Shown: positions 34,251-45,176, counted from the first letter of the stretch. The stretch: 64,000 bases of DNA from Pseudomonas sp. M47T1 (GCF_000263855.1 NZ_AJWX01000025.1:1-64000), one strand, 5' to 3'. The notes: generated by a model from the sequence alone, not told the origin. Numbers and translations: made by a program.

Positions 34251-37200
34251 ATGAACCAATTCATCGAAAATCAGGACGACGAACTGCTGGCGCTGCTGCT
34301 TGCCGAGGAAGCGGGCGAGCCAGGCATTCCAAGGCGTCCCGATGAAGGCAGTGCGCCCCTGTCGTTTTCGCAGCAACGCCTGTGGCTGTTGCACCGCTAT
34401 GACCCGGCGGCGGCCCAATACAACCTGCCGCGCGCCTTGCGCCTTACCGGCACGGTCGACGTGGCGGCATTGGAGCAAGCGTTTCGCGCGCTGATCCAGC
34501 GTCATGAAGTGTTCCGTACCCGCTTTGTCGAAGTAGACGGCCAGCCGCGCCAGATCATCGAACCCCAGGTGGCCTTCGAACTGCACCGCGAGGAAAAGGT
34601 GGATTGCAGCCAGATCAACGCGCGCATCCGCGCCGAGGCTGCCATTCCCTTCGTGCTCGATCGTGCGCCGCTGCTGCGCGCCACCCTGCTGTCCTGTGCC
34701 GATGAGTGCGAGCAGGTGCTGTTGTTCACCCTGCATCACATCGTCTCCGACGCCTGGTCCAACGCCATTCTGGTACGTGACCTGTCGGTGGCCTACGCCG
34801 CTGCGCTGGGCCAGGCCGACGCACGCCTGCCGGTGCTGGAAGTGCAGTACGCCGACTACGCCGCGTGGCAGCGCCAGCGCTTTGACCAAGGCCAGGCCCA
34901 GGCTGCGGGCGATTACTGGCGCGGCTACCTGGGCAACCACCTGCCGGTGCTCAACTTGCCGCTGGACCAGCCGCGCCCGGCCACTCAAGGCCACCGTGGC
35001 GAATCGCTGCAGGTGCAGGTACCGGATGCCTTGCTGGTGCGCTTGCGAGCGTTCTGCCAGCAGCAAGCCTGCACGCCGTTTGTAGTGCTGCTGGGTGCAT
35101 GGCAAGCCTTGCTGGCGCGCCATAGTGGCCAGGACAGCTTTGCCGTAGGCGTGCCCAACGCGGCGCGCAACCAGCGCGAGGTGCAGGAACTGGTGGGCTT
35201 TTTCGTCAACACCCAGGTCTACCGCGCCGATTTCAGCGCGTCGCTCAGCGCCCGTGCCCTGTGCCGCCGCCTGCGCGCCGAGGCCATGCAGGCGCTAGAG
35301 TACGCTGACTATCCGTTCGAATTGCTGTTGGACAGTCTCCAGGTGGAGCGCAGCCTGAGTCACAGCCCGGTGTTCCAGACGCTGTTCAACCTGCGCAATC
35401 AGGACGACAGCACCCAATTGAAGCTGCCGGGCCTGAGCGTGGAGGTCATGACCCTACCCAGCGCCACCGCCAAGTTCGACCTGTCGCTGGACGTGGCGCT
35501 GGGCGAGCACCTGGTGTGCACCCTGGAATACGACCGTGACCTGTTCGCCGCCAGCACCATCGAGCGCTTGGCAGGCCACTACCAGAACCTGCTGGCGTAC
35601 ATGCTGGAGCAACCCGACGGGTGCCTGGACGATGCGCCATTGCTGGGGGCCCACGAGCACCAGCAACTGCATGCCTGGAGCCAGGGCGGCGCGGCCCATG
35701 CCATGACTACCCCGGTACACCGGTTGTTCGAGCAGCAGGCTGCCGTGCGCCCGGACGCCGTGGCGCTGTTGTTCGCCAACGAGCAGCTCACCTATGCCCA
35801 ACTCGACGGCCGCGCCAACGCCCTGGCGGCCTACCTGCGCCAGCGGGGCGTGGGCGCTGACGTAATGGTGGGCGTGGCCGCCGAGCGCAGCCCGGAGCTG
35901 GTGGTGGCGCTGTTGGCCATCCTCAAGGCAGGCGGCGCCTACGTGCCCATGGACCCGGATTATCCTGCCGAGCGCTTGAAGCACATGCTCGACGACAGCG
36001 GCATCAGCCTGTTGCTGACCCAGGCACGGGTCGTGGCGCACTTGCCGCTGCAAGGCCGCGACATTGACGTGGTCGACCTGGCCAGCCTGGACCTGGCGCC
36101 CTTGGCCGAATGGGTGCCGGCGGCGCTGGAGGCCGAGCACCTGGCCTATGTCATCTATACCTCCGGGTCCACTGGCAAGCCCAAGGGCGCGGGCAACAGC
36201 CATGGCGCGCTGTTCAACCGCCTGGCCTGGATGCAACAGGCCTACGACCTGAACGCCGCCGACAACGTGCTGCAGAAAACCCCCTTCAGTTTCGACGTGT
36301 CGGTGTGGGAATTCTTCTGGCCATTGATGACCGGCGCTACCCTGACCCTGGCGCTGCCGGGCGAGCACCGTGACCCGGCGGCATTGATTCGGCGTATCCG
36401 CCAACAGGGCATCACCACCCTGCATTTCGTGCCGTCGATGCTGCAAGCGTTCATGGCCGAGCCGGACGTTGCCCACTGCACCAGCCTGCGCCTGATTGTG
36501 TGCAGCGGTGAGGCGTTGCCTGCGGACCTTGCGGCACGCACCCTGCAGGCGTTGCCCAACGCCGAATTGGTCAACCTGTACGGCCCCACTGAGGCGGCCA
36601 TCGACGTGACCCACTGGACCTGCCGCCTGGACGGTCACGACAGCGTACCCATTGGCCGCCCTATCGATGGCCTGACCACTCAGGTGCTGGACAAGCGCCT
36701 GCACCCGGTGCCGATTGGCGTGGCGGGCGAGCTGTACCTGGGCGGTGTCGGCCTTGCGCGCGGTTACCACCAGCGCCAGGCCTTGACTGCCGAACGCTTC
36801 GTGCCCGCTGCCGATGGCAGCGGCCGCCTGTACCGCACCGGCGACCTGGTGCGCTGGCGTGAAGGCGGCATCATTGAATACCTGGGCCGCCTGGATCACC
36901 AGGTGAAAATCCGTGGCCTGCGCATTGAGCTGGGCGAGATCGAGGCGTGCCTGCTGGAGTCCGGCCTGACCCGCGAAGCGGTAGTGCTGGCGGTGGACGG
37001 CGTGGCCGGCTCACAGCAACTGGTGGCCTACGTGGTGGCTGCAGCTGGCAGCGAAGGCCCGTTGCGTGCCTGGCTGGCCGAGCGCCTGCCGGACTTCATG
37101 GTGCCCGCTCACCTCATCACCCTGGCGCAGATGCCGCTCAGCCCCAACGGCAAACTGGAGCGCAAGGCCTTGCCGTTGCCCCAGGCCCAGGTGCAGGCCT

Positions 37201-40200
37201 ATGTGGCGCCCCAGGGCGAGCGCGAAGTGGAGATGGCGCGTATCTGGCAGCAAGTGCTGGGCCTGGAGCAGGTAGGCGCCAGCGACAACTTTTTCGAGCT
37301 GGGCGGCGATTCGATCATCGCCATCCAGGTGGTGAGCCGTGCACGTCAGGCCGGGCTGCTGCTGGCCCCACGCGACCTGTTTCAGCACCAGACGCTGGCG
37401 GCGCTGGCCAGGGTGGCGCAGCGCGATGACACGCCGGGTGTCGAGCAGTTACCGGTCACCGGTGCCAGCCTGCTGTTGCCATTCCAGACGCGCTTCTTCG
37501 CCAGCGAAATTGCCCAGCGCCAGCATTGGAACCAGTCGGTAATGCTGGGCTTCAACCGTGACATCCCCGGCGAAGCCCTGCGTCAGGCACTCAATGTGCT
37601 GGTGGCGCAGCATGATGCCTTGCGCTTGCGTTTTGACCCGCAAGGGCGCGCGCACCACGTGGCCGCCGGCCAGCCTGTACTGTGGCAGAAGAATGTTGCC
37701 GACCAGGCGGAAATGGACGCGCTCTGTGAACAGGCGCAAACCAGCCTGGACCTGCTCGAAGGCCCACTGTTGCGGGCGGTGCAGATGCAACTCTGGGACG
37801 GCAGCCAGCGCTTGCTGTTGGTGGTGCACCATCTGGTAGTGGATGGTGTTTCGTGGCGTATCCTGCTGGAAGACCTGCAGAGCCTGTGCCGGCAACTTGC
37901 GGACGGTGCGCGCCCGCAATTGCCGCCACGCACCACGGCCATGCGTGACTGGGCCGAGGCCCTGCACAGCCAGGCCACCAGCCCGCAGCTGGCCCTGGAA
38001 CTGCCCTGGTGGCAGGCGCAATTGGCCGGCAACCGCGTAGAACACCTGGTGGCCAACCCCCAGGCAGTGGCGTGCCAGCGCGACCTGCAAAACCTGGAAA
38101 CCCACCTGGATGCCGAGCGCACGCGACAACTGCTGCGCCAGGCGCCGGCGGCGTATCGCACCCAGGTCAATGACTTGCTGCTCACCGCCCTGGCACGGGG
38201 CTGGCAGCGCTGGAGCGGGCAGGACGCCGTGCATGTGGAACTTGAAGGGCACGGCCGCGAGCAGGAGTGGGCGGCCGCTGCCGACCTGAGCCGCACGGTG
38301 GGCTGGTTCACCAGCACCTACCCGCTGCGTTTGCAGGCCACTGGCGAGGTGGGGGACTCGATCAAGGCCATCAAGGAGCATTTGCGCCAGGTGCCCAACC
38401 GCGGCATTGGCCATGGTGTGCTGGCCTGGCTGTCGCCACATGGCGCTGCCCTGCGTGCGCTGCCGGCGCCGCGCATCACCTTCAACTACCTGGGGCAATT
38501 CGACCAGAGCTTTGGTGACGACGCGCTGCTGTACCCGGCGGCGGAATCCAGTGGTCGCAACATGCACCCGGAGGCGCCGCCCGGCAACTGGCTGAGCATC
38601 AACGGCAGCATCATCGACGGTCGCCTGCGCCTGGTGTGGAGCTTTGCCCCGCAGTGGTTCAGCGCGCCTCAGGTGCAAGGCCTGGCCGATGCCTGGCAAA
38701 CCGAGTTGACGGCGTTGATCGAACATTGCCTGAGCCCCAGGGCGGGCGGCCTGACACCGTCGGACTTCCCTCTGGCGCGCCTGACCCAGGCGCAACTGGA
38801 CAACCTGCCGGTGCCGGTGGCTCAGCTCGAAGACATCTACCCACTGTCGCCCATGCAGCAGGGCATCCTGTTCCACAGCGTGTTCACGCCCCAGGCAGGC
38901 GCCTACATCAACCAATTGCGCGTGGATGTGCAGGGCCTGGACCTGGCGCGTTTCCGCGCCGCCTGGCAGGCGGCGCTGGACGCTCACCCGGTCTTGCGCA
39001 GCGGTTTTGCCTGGGAAGGCGAGGGCGACTCGCCGTTGCAGATCGTTCACCGTCACGTCAGCCTGGTGCTGGAACAGGGCGCCCATGTCGAGGATGCCGA
39101 CCAGGTGGCCGACGCCGAGCGCCAGCGCGGTTTCGACCTGCGCCGCCCGGCGTTGATGCGCCTGCGCCTGGTGCGCGTGGCTGAGGGGGGCCAGCACCTG
39201 ATCTGGACTTGCCACCACTTGCTGCTCGATGGCTGGAGCCAGTCACAGTTACTGGGCGAAGTGCTACAGCGCTACGCCGGCCAGCTGCCAAGCCGCAACG
39301 CCCCGGCCTACCGGGACTATATCCGCTGGCTGGGTCAGCGCCCCGACAGCGAAGGCTTCTGGCGCACCAGCCTGGGCGAGCTGCAGGAGCCGACCTACCT
39401 GGCCAACCTGCTGGCGTACGAAGGCTTGGGTGAAACCGGGCAAGTTGAAGTGCAGGTGCAACTGGACGCCGCGCAGACCGCCCGCTTGCAAGGCTTCGCC
39501 CGCCAGCATCACGTGACCTTCAACACTCTGGTGCAGTCCGCCTGGCTGTTGCTGTTGCACCGCTACAGCGGGCAGGCCACCGTGGCCTTCGGTGCCACCG
39601 TGGCCGGGCGCCCGGCGCAGTTGCCGGGCATCGAACAGCAACTGGGGCTGTTCATCAACACCTTGCCAGTGGCCGCCACGCCGCAGCCGCTGCTCAGCGT
39701 GCAAGCATGGCTGGCCCAGGTGCAGCACGTTAACCTGGACCTGCGCGAGCACGAGCACACGCCGCTTTATGACATTCAGCGCTGGCTGGGTTACAGCGGG
39801 CGCGGGCTGTTCGACCACGTGCTGGTGTTCGAAAACTATCCGGTGAGCGAGGCCTTGCAGCAAGGCGCGCCGGCCGGCGTCAGTTTTGCCAACGCACGGG
39901 CCACCGAGCAGTCCAGCTACCCGCTGATGCTGATGGTCAACCTTGGCGAGCAACTGACCCTGCGTTTCAACTTCCAACTGGCCAGCTTCGACCGTGACGC
40001 CATGGCGCGGCTGGGTAACCATTTCACTCGATTGTTGCTGGCCCTGGCCGAGGATGCCGCCCGGCCGCTGGCCGAGCTGTCGATGCTGGACGACCAGGAG
40101 AGCGCCCGGTTGCTGAGCCTGGGTGTGAAGGCTGGCGCGCCCTTGGCGGCGCCGAGCCTGGTGCAGTTGTTCCAGCAGCAGGTCGCACGCACGCCGGCCG

Positions 40201-43200
40201 CGCTGGCGGTGATTGCCAGCGACGAGTCTGTCGATTACGCCACGCTCAACCGCCGCGCCAACCGCCTGGCGCGCAGCCTGCGCGCCAGTGGCGTGCAGCC
40301 CGATGACCGCGTGGCCATTGCCAGCGAGCGTGGCGCACCGCTGCTGGTGGCGTTGCTGGCCGTGCTCAAGGCCGGCGCCGCCTATGTGCCGCTGGACCCG
40401 GAGTTCCCGGCCGAGCGCCTGGGCCACATGCTGGGCGACAGCGGCGCGCGACTGCTGCTGACCCAGCAGCACCTGCTGGGCGAGTTGCCGACTCACGACA
40501 ACGTCTGGTGCCTGGACCGTGATCAGGCCTTGTGGGCCGACGAAGATGACCGTGACTTGCCTGCGGTCAATCATGCCGAGCACCTGGCGTATGTGATCTA
40601 CACCTCAGGCTCCACCGGGCGCCCCAAGGGTGTGGCCGTCAGTCATGGTGCGTTGGTCAACTTCCTCCAGAGCATGGCCGAACAGCCCGGCCTGGCGGCG
40701 GGCGAGCGCATGCTGGCGCTGACCTCGCTGTGCTTCGACATCGCCGGTCTTGAGCTTTACTTGCCGCTGATCCAGGGCGCCAGCGTGGTGCTGGTGGACC
40801 GCGACACGGCGCGCGACCCGCAGCGCCTGTGGGCCGCCATCGAGCAGCATCAGGTGCGCAGCATTCAGGCTACGCCGTCCACCTGGCGTATGCTGGCGGC
40901 GCACCCGCAACTGGCGGAAAAACTTGCTGGCCGCCAATTGCTGTGCGGTGGCGAAGCCTTGCCAAACGACCTTGCCGAGCAGCTGATTGGCGCCGCCGGG
41001 CACGTCTGGAACCTATACGGCCCCACCGAAACCACCATCTGGTCGGCCCGCCGACGGCTGGACCGCGACCACCCGCACACCTGGCTGGGCGAAGCCATTG
41101 CCCACACTGGCCTGTACGTGCTGGATGCATACTTGCAACCCTTGCCCCTGGGCGTGGCCGGTGAGCTGTTCATTGGCGGCCAGGGCCTTGCCCGTGGGTA
41201 TCACGGGCGCGCCGACCTTACGGCCGAGCGCTTTGTGCCGGATCCGCAAGGTGGTGGCCGCTTGTACCGTACCGGTGACCTGGCGCGCTGGCGGGTCAAT
41301 GGCCAACTTGAATACGTGGGGCGCATCGACCAGCAAGTGAAGGTCCGCGGTTTCCGAATCGAGTTGGGTGAAATCGAAGCGCAGTTGCTCAAGCAGCCGT
41401 CGGTGCGCGAAGCGGCCGTGGTGGCTCGCAGCGCCGGCCAGGGGCAGCAACTGATTGGCTACGTGGTGGGTGACGGGCTGGACCTGGGAGCCTTGAAGGC
41501 ATCGCTCAAGCAGCAATTGCCGGATTATATGGTGCCGGCGCAACTGGTGCACTTGCAGGCCATGCCGCTGACGCCCAACCGCAAGCTCGACCGCAAGGCG
41601 CTGCCGGCGCCCGAGTGGCACGGCCAGGCTTACCAAGCCCCGCACGGGCGCATCGAAACCTTGCTGGCCGAGGTCTGGGCCCAGGTTCTGGGGCTTGCGC
41701 AGGTGGGGGTGCAGGACAACTTCTTCGAACTGGGTGGCGATTCCATCGTCACCATTCAGGTGGTGGGCAAGGCGCGGCAGGCCGGGCTGGTGTTCAGCCC
41801 GAAAATGCTCTTCGAACATCCCACCGTGCAGGCGCTGGCCGCCGTGGTGGAAACCCTTGAGGCCAGCGACGAAGCGCCGCTGGCCGTGATGGTACTGGAC
41901 GATGCCCAGCGTGCCGCGCTGCCGGTGGCCGAGGCCGATATTGCCCAGGTGTATGGGTTGACGCCCATGCAACATGGCATGCTGTTCCATCAACTGCTCG
42001 ACAGCAGCGAAGGCGTGTACGTCAACCAATTGCGCGTGGACGTGGAGGCCGTTGACGTCGAGCGCTTGCGACAGGCCTGGCAGTCGGCGCTGGATAGCCA
42101 TGACAGCCTGCGCACCGGCTTCTGCTGGCAGGGGCTGCAAACGCCGCTGCAATGGGTGCAACGCACGCTGCACCTGCCGTTGCAGGTACTGGACTGGCGT
42201 GAAGGCTTCGACGCCCAGGCGCTGGAGCAGTTGGCCGCCGACGACCAGGCCTGCGGCTTTGCCCTGGACCAGCCGCCGCTGCTGCGCCTGACCCTGGTGC
42301 GTTGTGATGAGCAGCGTTATCACCTGATCTATACCCATCACCACATCCTCATGGACGGCTGGAGCACCGCACAGTTGCTCGGCGAAGTCATGCAGCGCTA
42401 CCTCGGCGAATCACCGGTGGCCGGCCCCGGCGGTTATGGTGACTACCTGCGCTGGTTACAGGGCCGGGACCCGGTGGCCACCGAGCAGTTCTGGCAACAG
42501 CAGATGGCGCCGTTGCCAGCCCCCACGCGGTTGGCAGACAGCCTGATCAAACCCACCGCCGGTACCGGCTTTGGCCAGCATGAACTGCACCTGGCCGTCG
42601 CTCCACTGGCCACTTTCGCCCGTGGCTGCCAGGTTACCGTCAACACGTTGTTGCAGGCGGCCTGGGCCATCGTATTGCAGCGCTACAGCGGCCAGCCGGC
42701 CGTGGCATTCGGTGCCACGGTGTCGGGGCGTCCGCCGGAGCTGCCTGGTATTGACCGGCAACTGGGGCTGTTCATCAACACCTTGCCAGTGGTTGCCCAG
42801 CCAGCACCGCACCTGGCGGTGGGCCAATGGTTGCACCAAGTGCAGGCCCAGGCGGTGGCGTTGCGCGAGTTCGAACACACGCCGCTGTACGAACTGCAGC
42901 GCCGCCATGGCGACGGTGACGCGCTGTTCGACAGCTTGCTGGTGTTCGAAAACTTCCCGGTGGCCGAGGTGCTGGAGCGCGCCGATAGCCCGGTACGTTT
43001 TTGCGCCGCAGGCATACAAGGCAACACCAACTACCCGCTGACGTTAATGGCGTCGCTGGGCGACAGCCTGAAAATTGGCTTCAGCTACCGCCGCAGTCAT
43101 TTCAGCGACGAGGCCGTGCAGGCGCTCGCGGGTCAGTTGCAAACGTTGCTGCTGGCGATGATCGAGGACGCCGAACGGCCCTTGGGCGAACTGCCGTTGC

Positions 43201-45035
43201 TCGATGCTGCCAGCCAGCAGGCACTGTTGGTGGACTGCAATCGCAGCGCCATGGCCTACGACCCGGCGCAAGGCTTGCCTCAGTTGATCCAAGCCCAGGT
43301 GCTGCGCAGCCCCGAGGCCGTGGCGGTGATTGCCGATGACGGCGAGCTGACGTATGCACAGCTCAACGCCCGCGCCAACCAGTTGGCCGGCTACCTGCGC
43401 CAGCAGGGCGTGGGCCCCGACGTGACCGTGGGCATTGCCCTGGAGCGCGGCATGCACTTGCCGGTGGCCTTGCTGGCCGTGATGAAGGCCGGCGGCGCCT
43501 ACGTGCCCATGGACCCCGAATTCCCCCGCGAGCGCCTGGCGCACATGCTCGAAGACAGCGGTCTGACCCTGCTGATCAGTGAACGCCGTCTGTTGGCGGC
43601 CTTGCCGACGACCACGGTCACCACCTTCTGCATGGATGACCTTGGCAGCCTTGATGGTGTGGGCCGTGATAACGGCCCGGCACAGGGGCACCCCGAGCAC
43701 CTGGCGTATGTGATCTATACCTCCGGTTCCACCGGCAAGCCCAAGGGCGTGGCGGTGCGCCAGGGCGGCCTGGTCAACTTCCTGCACAGCATGGTGGCTA
43801 GCCCCGGTATCGGCGCCGAGGACCGCGTGCTGGGGCTGACGTCGCTGTCGTTCGACATTTCTGCGCTGGAGCTGTACCTGCCATTGCTGGTGGGCGGCGC
43901 CGTAGTGCTGGTGGAACGCATGGCGGCCAAGGACCCGGCCCGCCTGTTGGCGATCATCGAGCAGCACGGGGTGTCGGTGGTCCAGGCCACACCGTCCAGT
44001 TGGGGCATGCTGGCCAGTCACGAAGGCTTCGCCCGGCTGCGGGGCAAGCGTTTCTTCTGCGGTGGTGAGGCGTTGTCCAGCGAGCTGGCGGCGCGGCTGG
44101 GTGAACAGGCGGCGCAACTGTGGAACCTGTACGGGCCCACGGAAACCACCATCTGGTCGGCGCTCAACCTCGTTCAGGGCCGGCCTGACCTGGGCGGGCC
44201 GTTGGCCAACACCCAACTGCATGTGCTCGACGACAGCCTCAACCCGGCCCCACCCGGCGTGCCAGGCGAGCTGTACATTGGAGGCGACGGCCTGGCGCGC
44301 GGTTACCATGCGCGCCCGGGGCTGACCGCCGAGCGCTTCGTCGCCGACCCCTTCACCAGCAATGGCGCGCGCCTGTACCGCACCGGCGACCTGGCGCGGC
44401 GGCGTGCCGATGGCGTGCTGGAATACTTGGGGCGTATCGACCAGCAGGTGAAGATTCGCGGCCTGCGTATCGAACTGGGCGAAATCGAAGCGTGCCTGCT
44501 CAACCAGGCCGGCGTGGGCGAAGCCGCAGTGGTGGCCCGTGAGTCGGCGTATGGCAAGCAGTTGGTGGGCTATGTGACCGGGGTGGACGACAGTCGCCTG
44601 GAAGGGCTGAAGACGCAGTTGCGTCGCGACCTGCCAGACTACATGGTGCCCGCGCAACTGATAGCCCTGGCGCGCATGCCGCTGACCCCCAACGGCAAGC
44701 TCGACCGCAAGGCCCTGCCGGCCCCGGACTGGCAACCGCGTGAGTACGTGGCGCCGCGTAACGATACCGAGCAGTTGCTGGCCGACATCTGGGCCCAGGT
44801 GCTGGGCCTTGGTCAAGTAGGCGTGACCGACAACTTCTTCGAGCTGGGCGGCCATTCGCTGCTGGCCACACAGGTGTTCACCCGCCTGCAAGCCGCGTTG
44901 CAGGTGTCGTTGAGCCTGCGCCAGGTGTTTGAAGTGGCCACCGTTGCCGAACTGGCCGAGCTGGTCGAGTCTGCCCGCGCCCCGCAAACAACCACCGACC
45001 TGGACGACCTGATGGCCCGCCTCGAAGCCCTGTAA
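34251..45035 (+). CDS. NRPS 4: D-Ser, Gly, Gly modules (C-A-T-E-C-A-T-C-A-T)
   Basis: This 3594-aa protein adds three residues. Module 1: C (HHIVSDA from His162, with Ala replacing the final Gly), A with code DVWHVSLID (Ser), T (GGDSI, Ser1021) and epimerase (HHLVVDG from His1193, NYLGQFDQ). Module 2: C (His1655), A with code DILQLGLIW (Gly), T (GGDSI, Ser2498). Module 3: C (His2697), A with code DILQFGLIW (probably Gly), T (GGHSL, Ser3536). The two internal C domains start with LSPMQQG / LTPMQHG, typical of domains that follow D-residues, although module 2 has no epimerase. The protein ends in a carrier domain, so the chain passes to NRPS 5. It is expressed from its own PvdS-type promoter. 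Confidence 0.93.
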   Translation: MNQFIENQDDELLALLLAEEAGEPGIPRRPDEGSAPLSFSQQRLWLLHRYDPAAAQYNLPRALRLTGTVDVAALEQAFRALIQRHEVFRTRFVEVDGQPRQIIEPQVAFELHREEKVDCSQINARIRAEAAIPFVLDRAPLLRATLLSCADECEQVLLFTLHHIVSDAWSNAILVRDLSVAYAAALGQADARLPVLEVQYADYAAWQRQRFDQGQAQAAGDYWRGYLGNHLPVLNLPLDQPRPATQGHRGESLQVQVPDALLVRLRAFCQQQACTPFVVLLGAWQALLARHSGQDSFAVGVPNAARNQREVQELVGFFVNTQVYRADFSASLSARALCRRLRAEAMQALEYADYPFELLLDSLQVERSLSHSPVFQTLFNLRNQDDSTQLKLPGLSVEVMTLPSATAKFDLSLDVALGEHLVCTLEYDRDLFAASTIERLAGHYQNLLAYMLEQPDGCLDDAPLLGAHEHQQLHAWSQGGAAHAMTTPVHRLFEQQAAVRPDAVALLFANEQLTYAQLDGRANALAAYLRQRGVGADVMVGVAAERSPELVVALLAILKAGGAYVPMDPDYPAERLKHMLDDSGISLLLTQARVVAHLPLQGRDIDVVDLASLDLAPLAEWVPAALEAEHLAYVIYTSGSTGKPKGAGNSHGALFNRLAWMQQAYDLNAADNVLQKTPFSFDVSVWEFFWPLMTGATLTLALPGEHRDPAALIRRIRQQGITTLHFVPSMLQAFMAEPDVAHCTSLRLIVCSGEALPADLAARTLQALPNAELVNLYGPTEAAIDVTHWTCRLDGHDSVPIGRPIDGLTTQVLDKRLHPVPIGVAGELYLGGVGLARGYHQRQALTAERFVPAADGSGRLYRTGDLVRWREGGIIEYLGRLDHQVKIRGLRIELGEIEACLLESGLTREAVVLAVDGVAGSQQLVAYVVAAAGSEGPLRAWLAERLPDFMVPAHLITLAQMPLSPNGKLERKALPLPQAQVQAYVAPQGEREVEMARIWQQVLGLEQVGASDNFFELGGDSIIAIQVVSRARQAGLLLAPRDLFQHQTLAALARVAQRDDTPGVEQLPVTGASLLLPFQTRFFASEIAQRQHWNQSVMLGFNRDIPGEALRQALNVLVAQHDALRLRFDPQGRAHHVAAGQPVLWQKNVADQAEMDALCEQAQTSLDLLEGPLLRAVQMQLWDGSQRLLLVVHHLVVDGVSWRILLEDLQSLCRQLADGARPQLPPRTTAMRDWAEALHSQATSPQLALELPWWQAQLAGNRVEHLVANPQAVACQRDLQNLETHLDAERTRQLLRQAPAAYRTQVNDLLLTALARGWQRWSGQDAVHVELEGHGREQEWAAAADLSRTVGWFTSTYPLRLQATGEVGDSIKAIKEHLRQVPNRGIGHGVLAWLSPHGAALRALPAPRITFNYLGQFDQSFGDDALLYPAAESSGRNMHPEAPPGNWLSINGSIIDGRLRLVWSFAPQWFSAPQVQGLADAWQTELTALIEHCLSPRAGGLTPSDFPLARLTQAQLDNLPVPVAQLEDIYPLSPMQQGILFHSVFTPQAGAYINQLRVDVQGLDLARFRAAWQAALDAHPVLRSGFAWEGEGDSPLQIVHRHVSLVLEQGAHVEDADQVADAERQRGFDLRRPALMRLRLVRVAEGGQHLIWTCHHLLLDGWSQSQLLGEVLQRYAGQLPSRNAPAYRDYIRWLGQRPDSEGFWRTSLGELQEPTYLANLLAYEGLGETGQVEVQVQLDAAQTARLQGFARQHHVTFNTLVQSAWLLLLHRYSGQATVAFGATVAGRPAQLPGIEQQLGLFINTLPVAATPQPLLSVQAWLAQVQHVNLDLREHEHTPLYDIQRWLGYSGRGLFDHVLVFENYPVSEALQQGAPAGVSFANARATEQSSYPLMLMVNLGEQLTLRFNFQLASFDRDAMARLGNHFTRLLLALAEDAARPLAELSMLDDQESARLLSLGVKAGAPLAAPSLVQLFQQQVARTPAALAVIASDESVDYATLNRRANRLARSLRASGVQPDDRVAIASERGAPLLVALLAVLKAGAAYVPLDPEFPAERLGHMLGDSGARLLLTQQHLLGELPTHDNVWCLDRDQALWADEDDRDLPAVNHAEHLAYVIYTSGSTGRPKGVAVSHGALVNFLQSMAEQPGLAAGERMLALTSLCFDIAGLELYLPLIQGASVVLVDRDTARDPQRLWAAIEQHQVRSIQATPSTWRMLAAHPQLAEKLAGRQLLCGGEALPNDLAEQLIGAAGHVWNLYGPTETTIWSARRRLDRDHPHTWLGEAIAHTGLYVLDAYLQPLPLGVAGELFIGGQGLARGYHGRADLTAERFVPDPQGGGRLYRTGDLARWRVNGQLEYVGRIDQQVKVRGFRIELGEIEAQLLKQPSVREAAVVARSAGQGQQLIGYVVGDGLDLGALKASLKQQLPDYMVPAQLVHLQAMPLTPNRKLDRKALPAPEWHGQAYQAPHGRIETLLAEVWAQVLGLAQVGVQDNFFELGGDSIVTIQVVGKARQAGLVFSPKMLFEHPTVQALAAVVETLEASDEAPLAVMVLDDAQRAALPVAEADIAQVYGLTPMQHGMLFHQLLDSSEGVYVNQLRVDVEAVDVERLRQAWQSALDSHDSLRTGFCWQGLQTPLQWVQRTLHLPLQVLDWREGFDAQALEQLAADDQACGFALDQPPLLRLTLVRCDEQRYHLIYTHHHILMDGWSTAQLLGEVMQRYLGESPVAGPGGYGDYLRWLQGRDPVATEQFWQQQMAPLPAPTRLADSLIKPTAGTGFGQHELHLAVAPLATFARGCQVTVNTLLQAAWAIVLQRYSGQPAVAFGATVSGRPPELPGIDRQLGLFINTLPVVAQPAPHLAVGQWLHQVQAQAVALREFEHTPLYELQRRHGDGDALFDSLLVFENFPVAEVLERADSPVRFCAAGIQGNTNYPLTLMASLGDSLKIGFSYRRSHFSDEAVQALAGQLQTLLLAMIEDAERPLGELPLLDAASQQALLVDCNRSAMAYDPAQGLPQLIQAQVLRSPEAVAVIADDGELTYAQLNARANQLAGYLRQQGVGPDVTVGIALERGMHLPVALLAVMKAGGAYVPMDPEFPRERLAHMLEDSGLTLLISERRLLAALPTTTVTTFCMDDLGSLDGVGRDNGPAQGHPEHLAYVIYTSGSTGKPKGVAVRQGGLVNFLHSMVASPGIGAEDRVLGLTSLSFDISALELYLPLLVGGAVVLVERMAAKDPARLLAIIEQHGVSVVQATPSSWGMLASHEGFARLRGKRFFCGGEALSSELAARLGEQAAQLWNLYGPTETTIWSALNLVQGRPDLGGPLANTQLHVLDDSLNPAPPGVPGELYIGGDGLARGYHARPGLTAERFVADPFTSNGARLYRTGDLARRRADGVLEYLGRIDQQVKIRGLRIELGEIEACLLNQAGVGEAAVVARESAYGKQLVGYVTGVDDSRLEGLKTQLRRDLPDYMVPAQLIALARMPLTPNGKLDRKALPAPDWQPREYVAPRNDTEQLLADIWAQVLGLGQVGVTDNFFELGGHSLLATQVFTRLQAALQVSLSLRQVFEVATVAELAELVESARAPQTTTDLDDLMARLEAL

Positions 45036-45056
45036 CCCTGTACCGTCGACTGTTTT

Positions 45057-45123
45057 TGTGGGGGCTGGCTTGCCAGCGAGCTTTTCGGGCTTCAACAGCT
45101 CGCTGGCACGCCAGCTCCCACAG
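45057..45123. repeat. Imperfect palindromic repeat, copy 1 of 2
   Basis: GTGGGGGCTGGCTTGCCAGC and GCTGGCACGCCAGCTCCCAC are inverted around a central AGCTTTTCGGGCTTCAACAGCT. A related copy lies at 60258-60321. It sits just after the NRPS 4 stop and may mark the transcript end. Confidence 0.75.
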
Positions 45124-45152
45124 TGGGTACAGATTTCAAGCTTTTGTGCTGT

Positions 45153-45176
45153 TAATGATTCCCCTTCCCATTTCGT
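45153..45176 (+). promoter_or_regulatory. Candidate PvdS-type promoter of NRPS 5
   Basis: TAATG-N16-CGT departs from TAAAT at two bases, but the context ATTCCCC-Y-TCCC...TTCGTC closely matches the exact site before NRPS 4, which suggests common origin. It ends 32 bases before the ATG at 45209. Confidence 0.5.
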
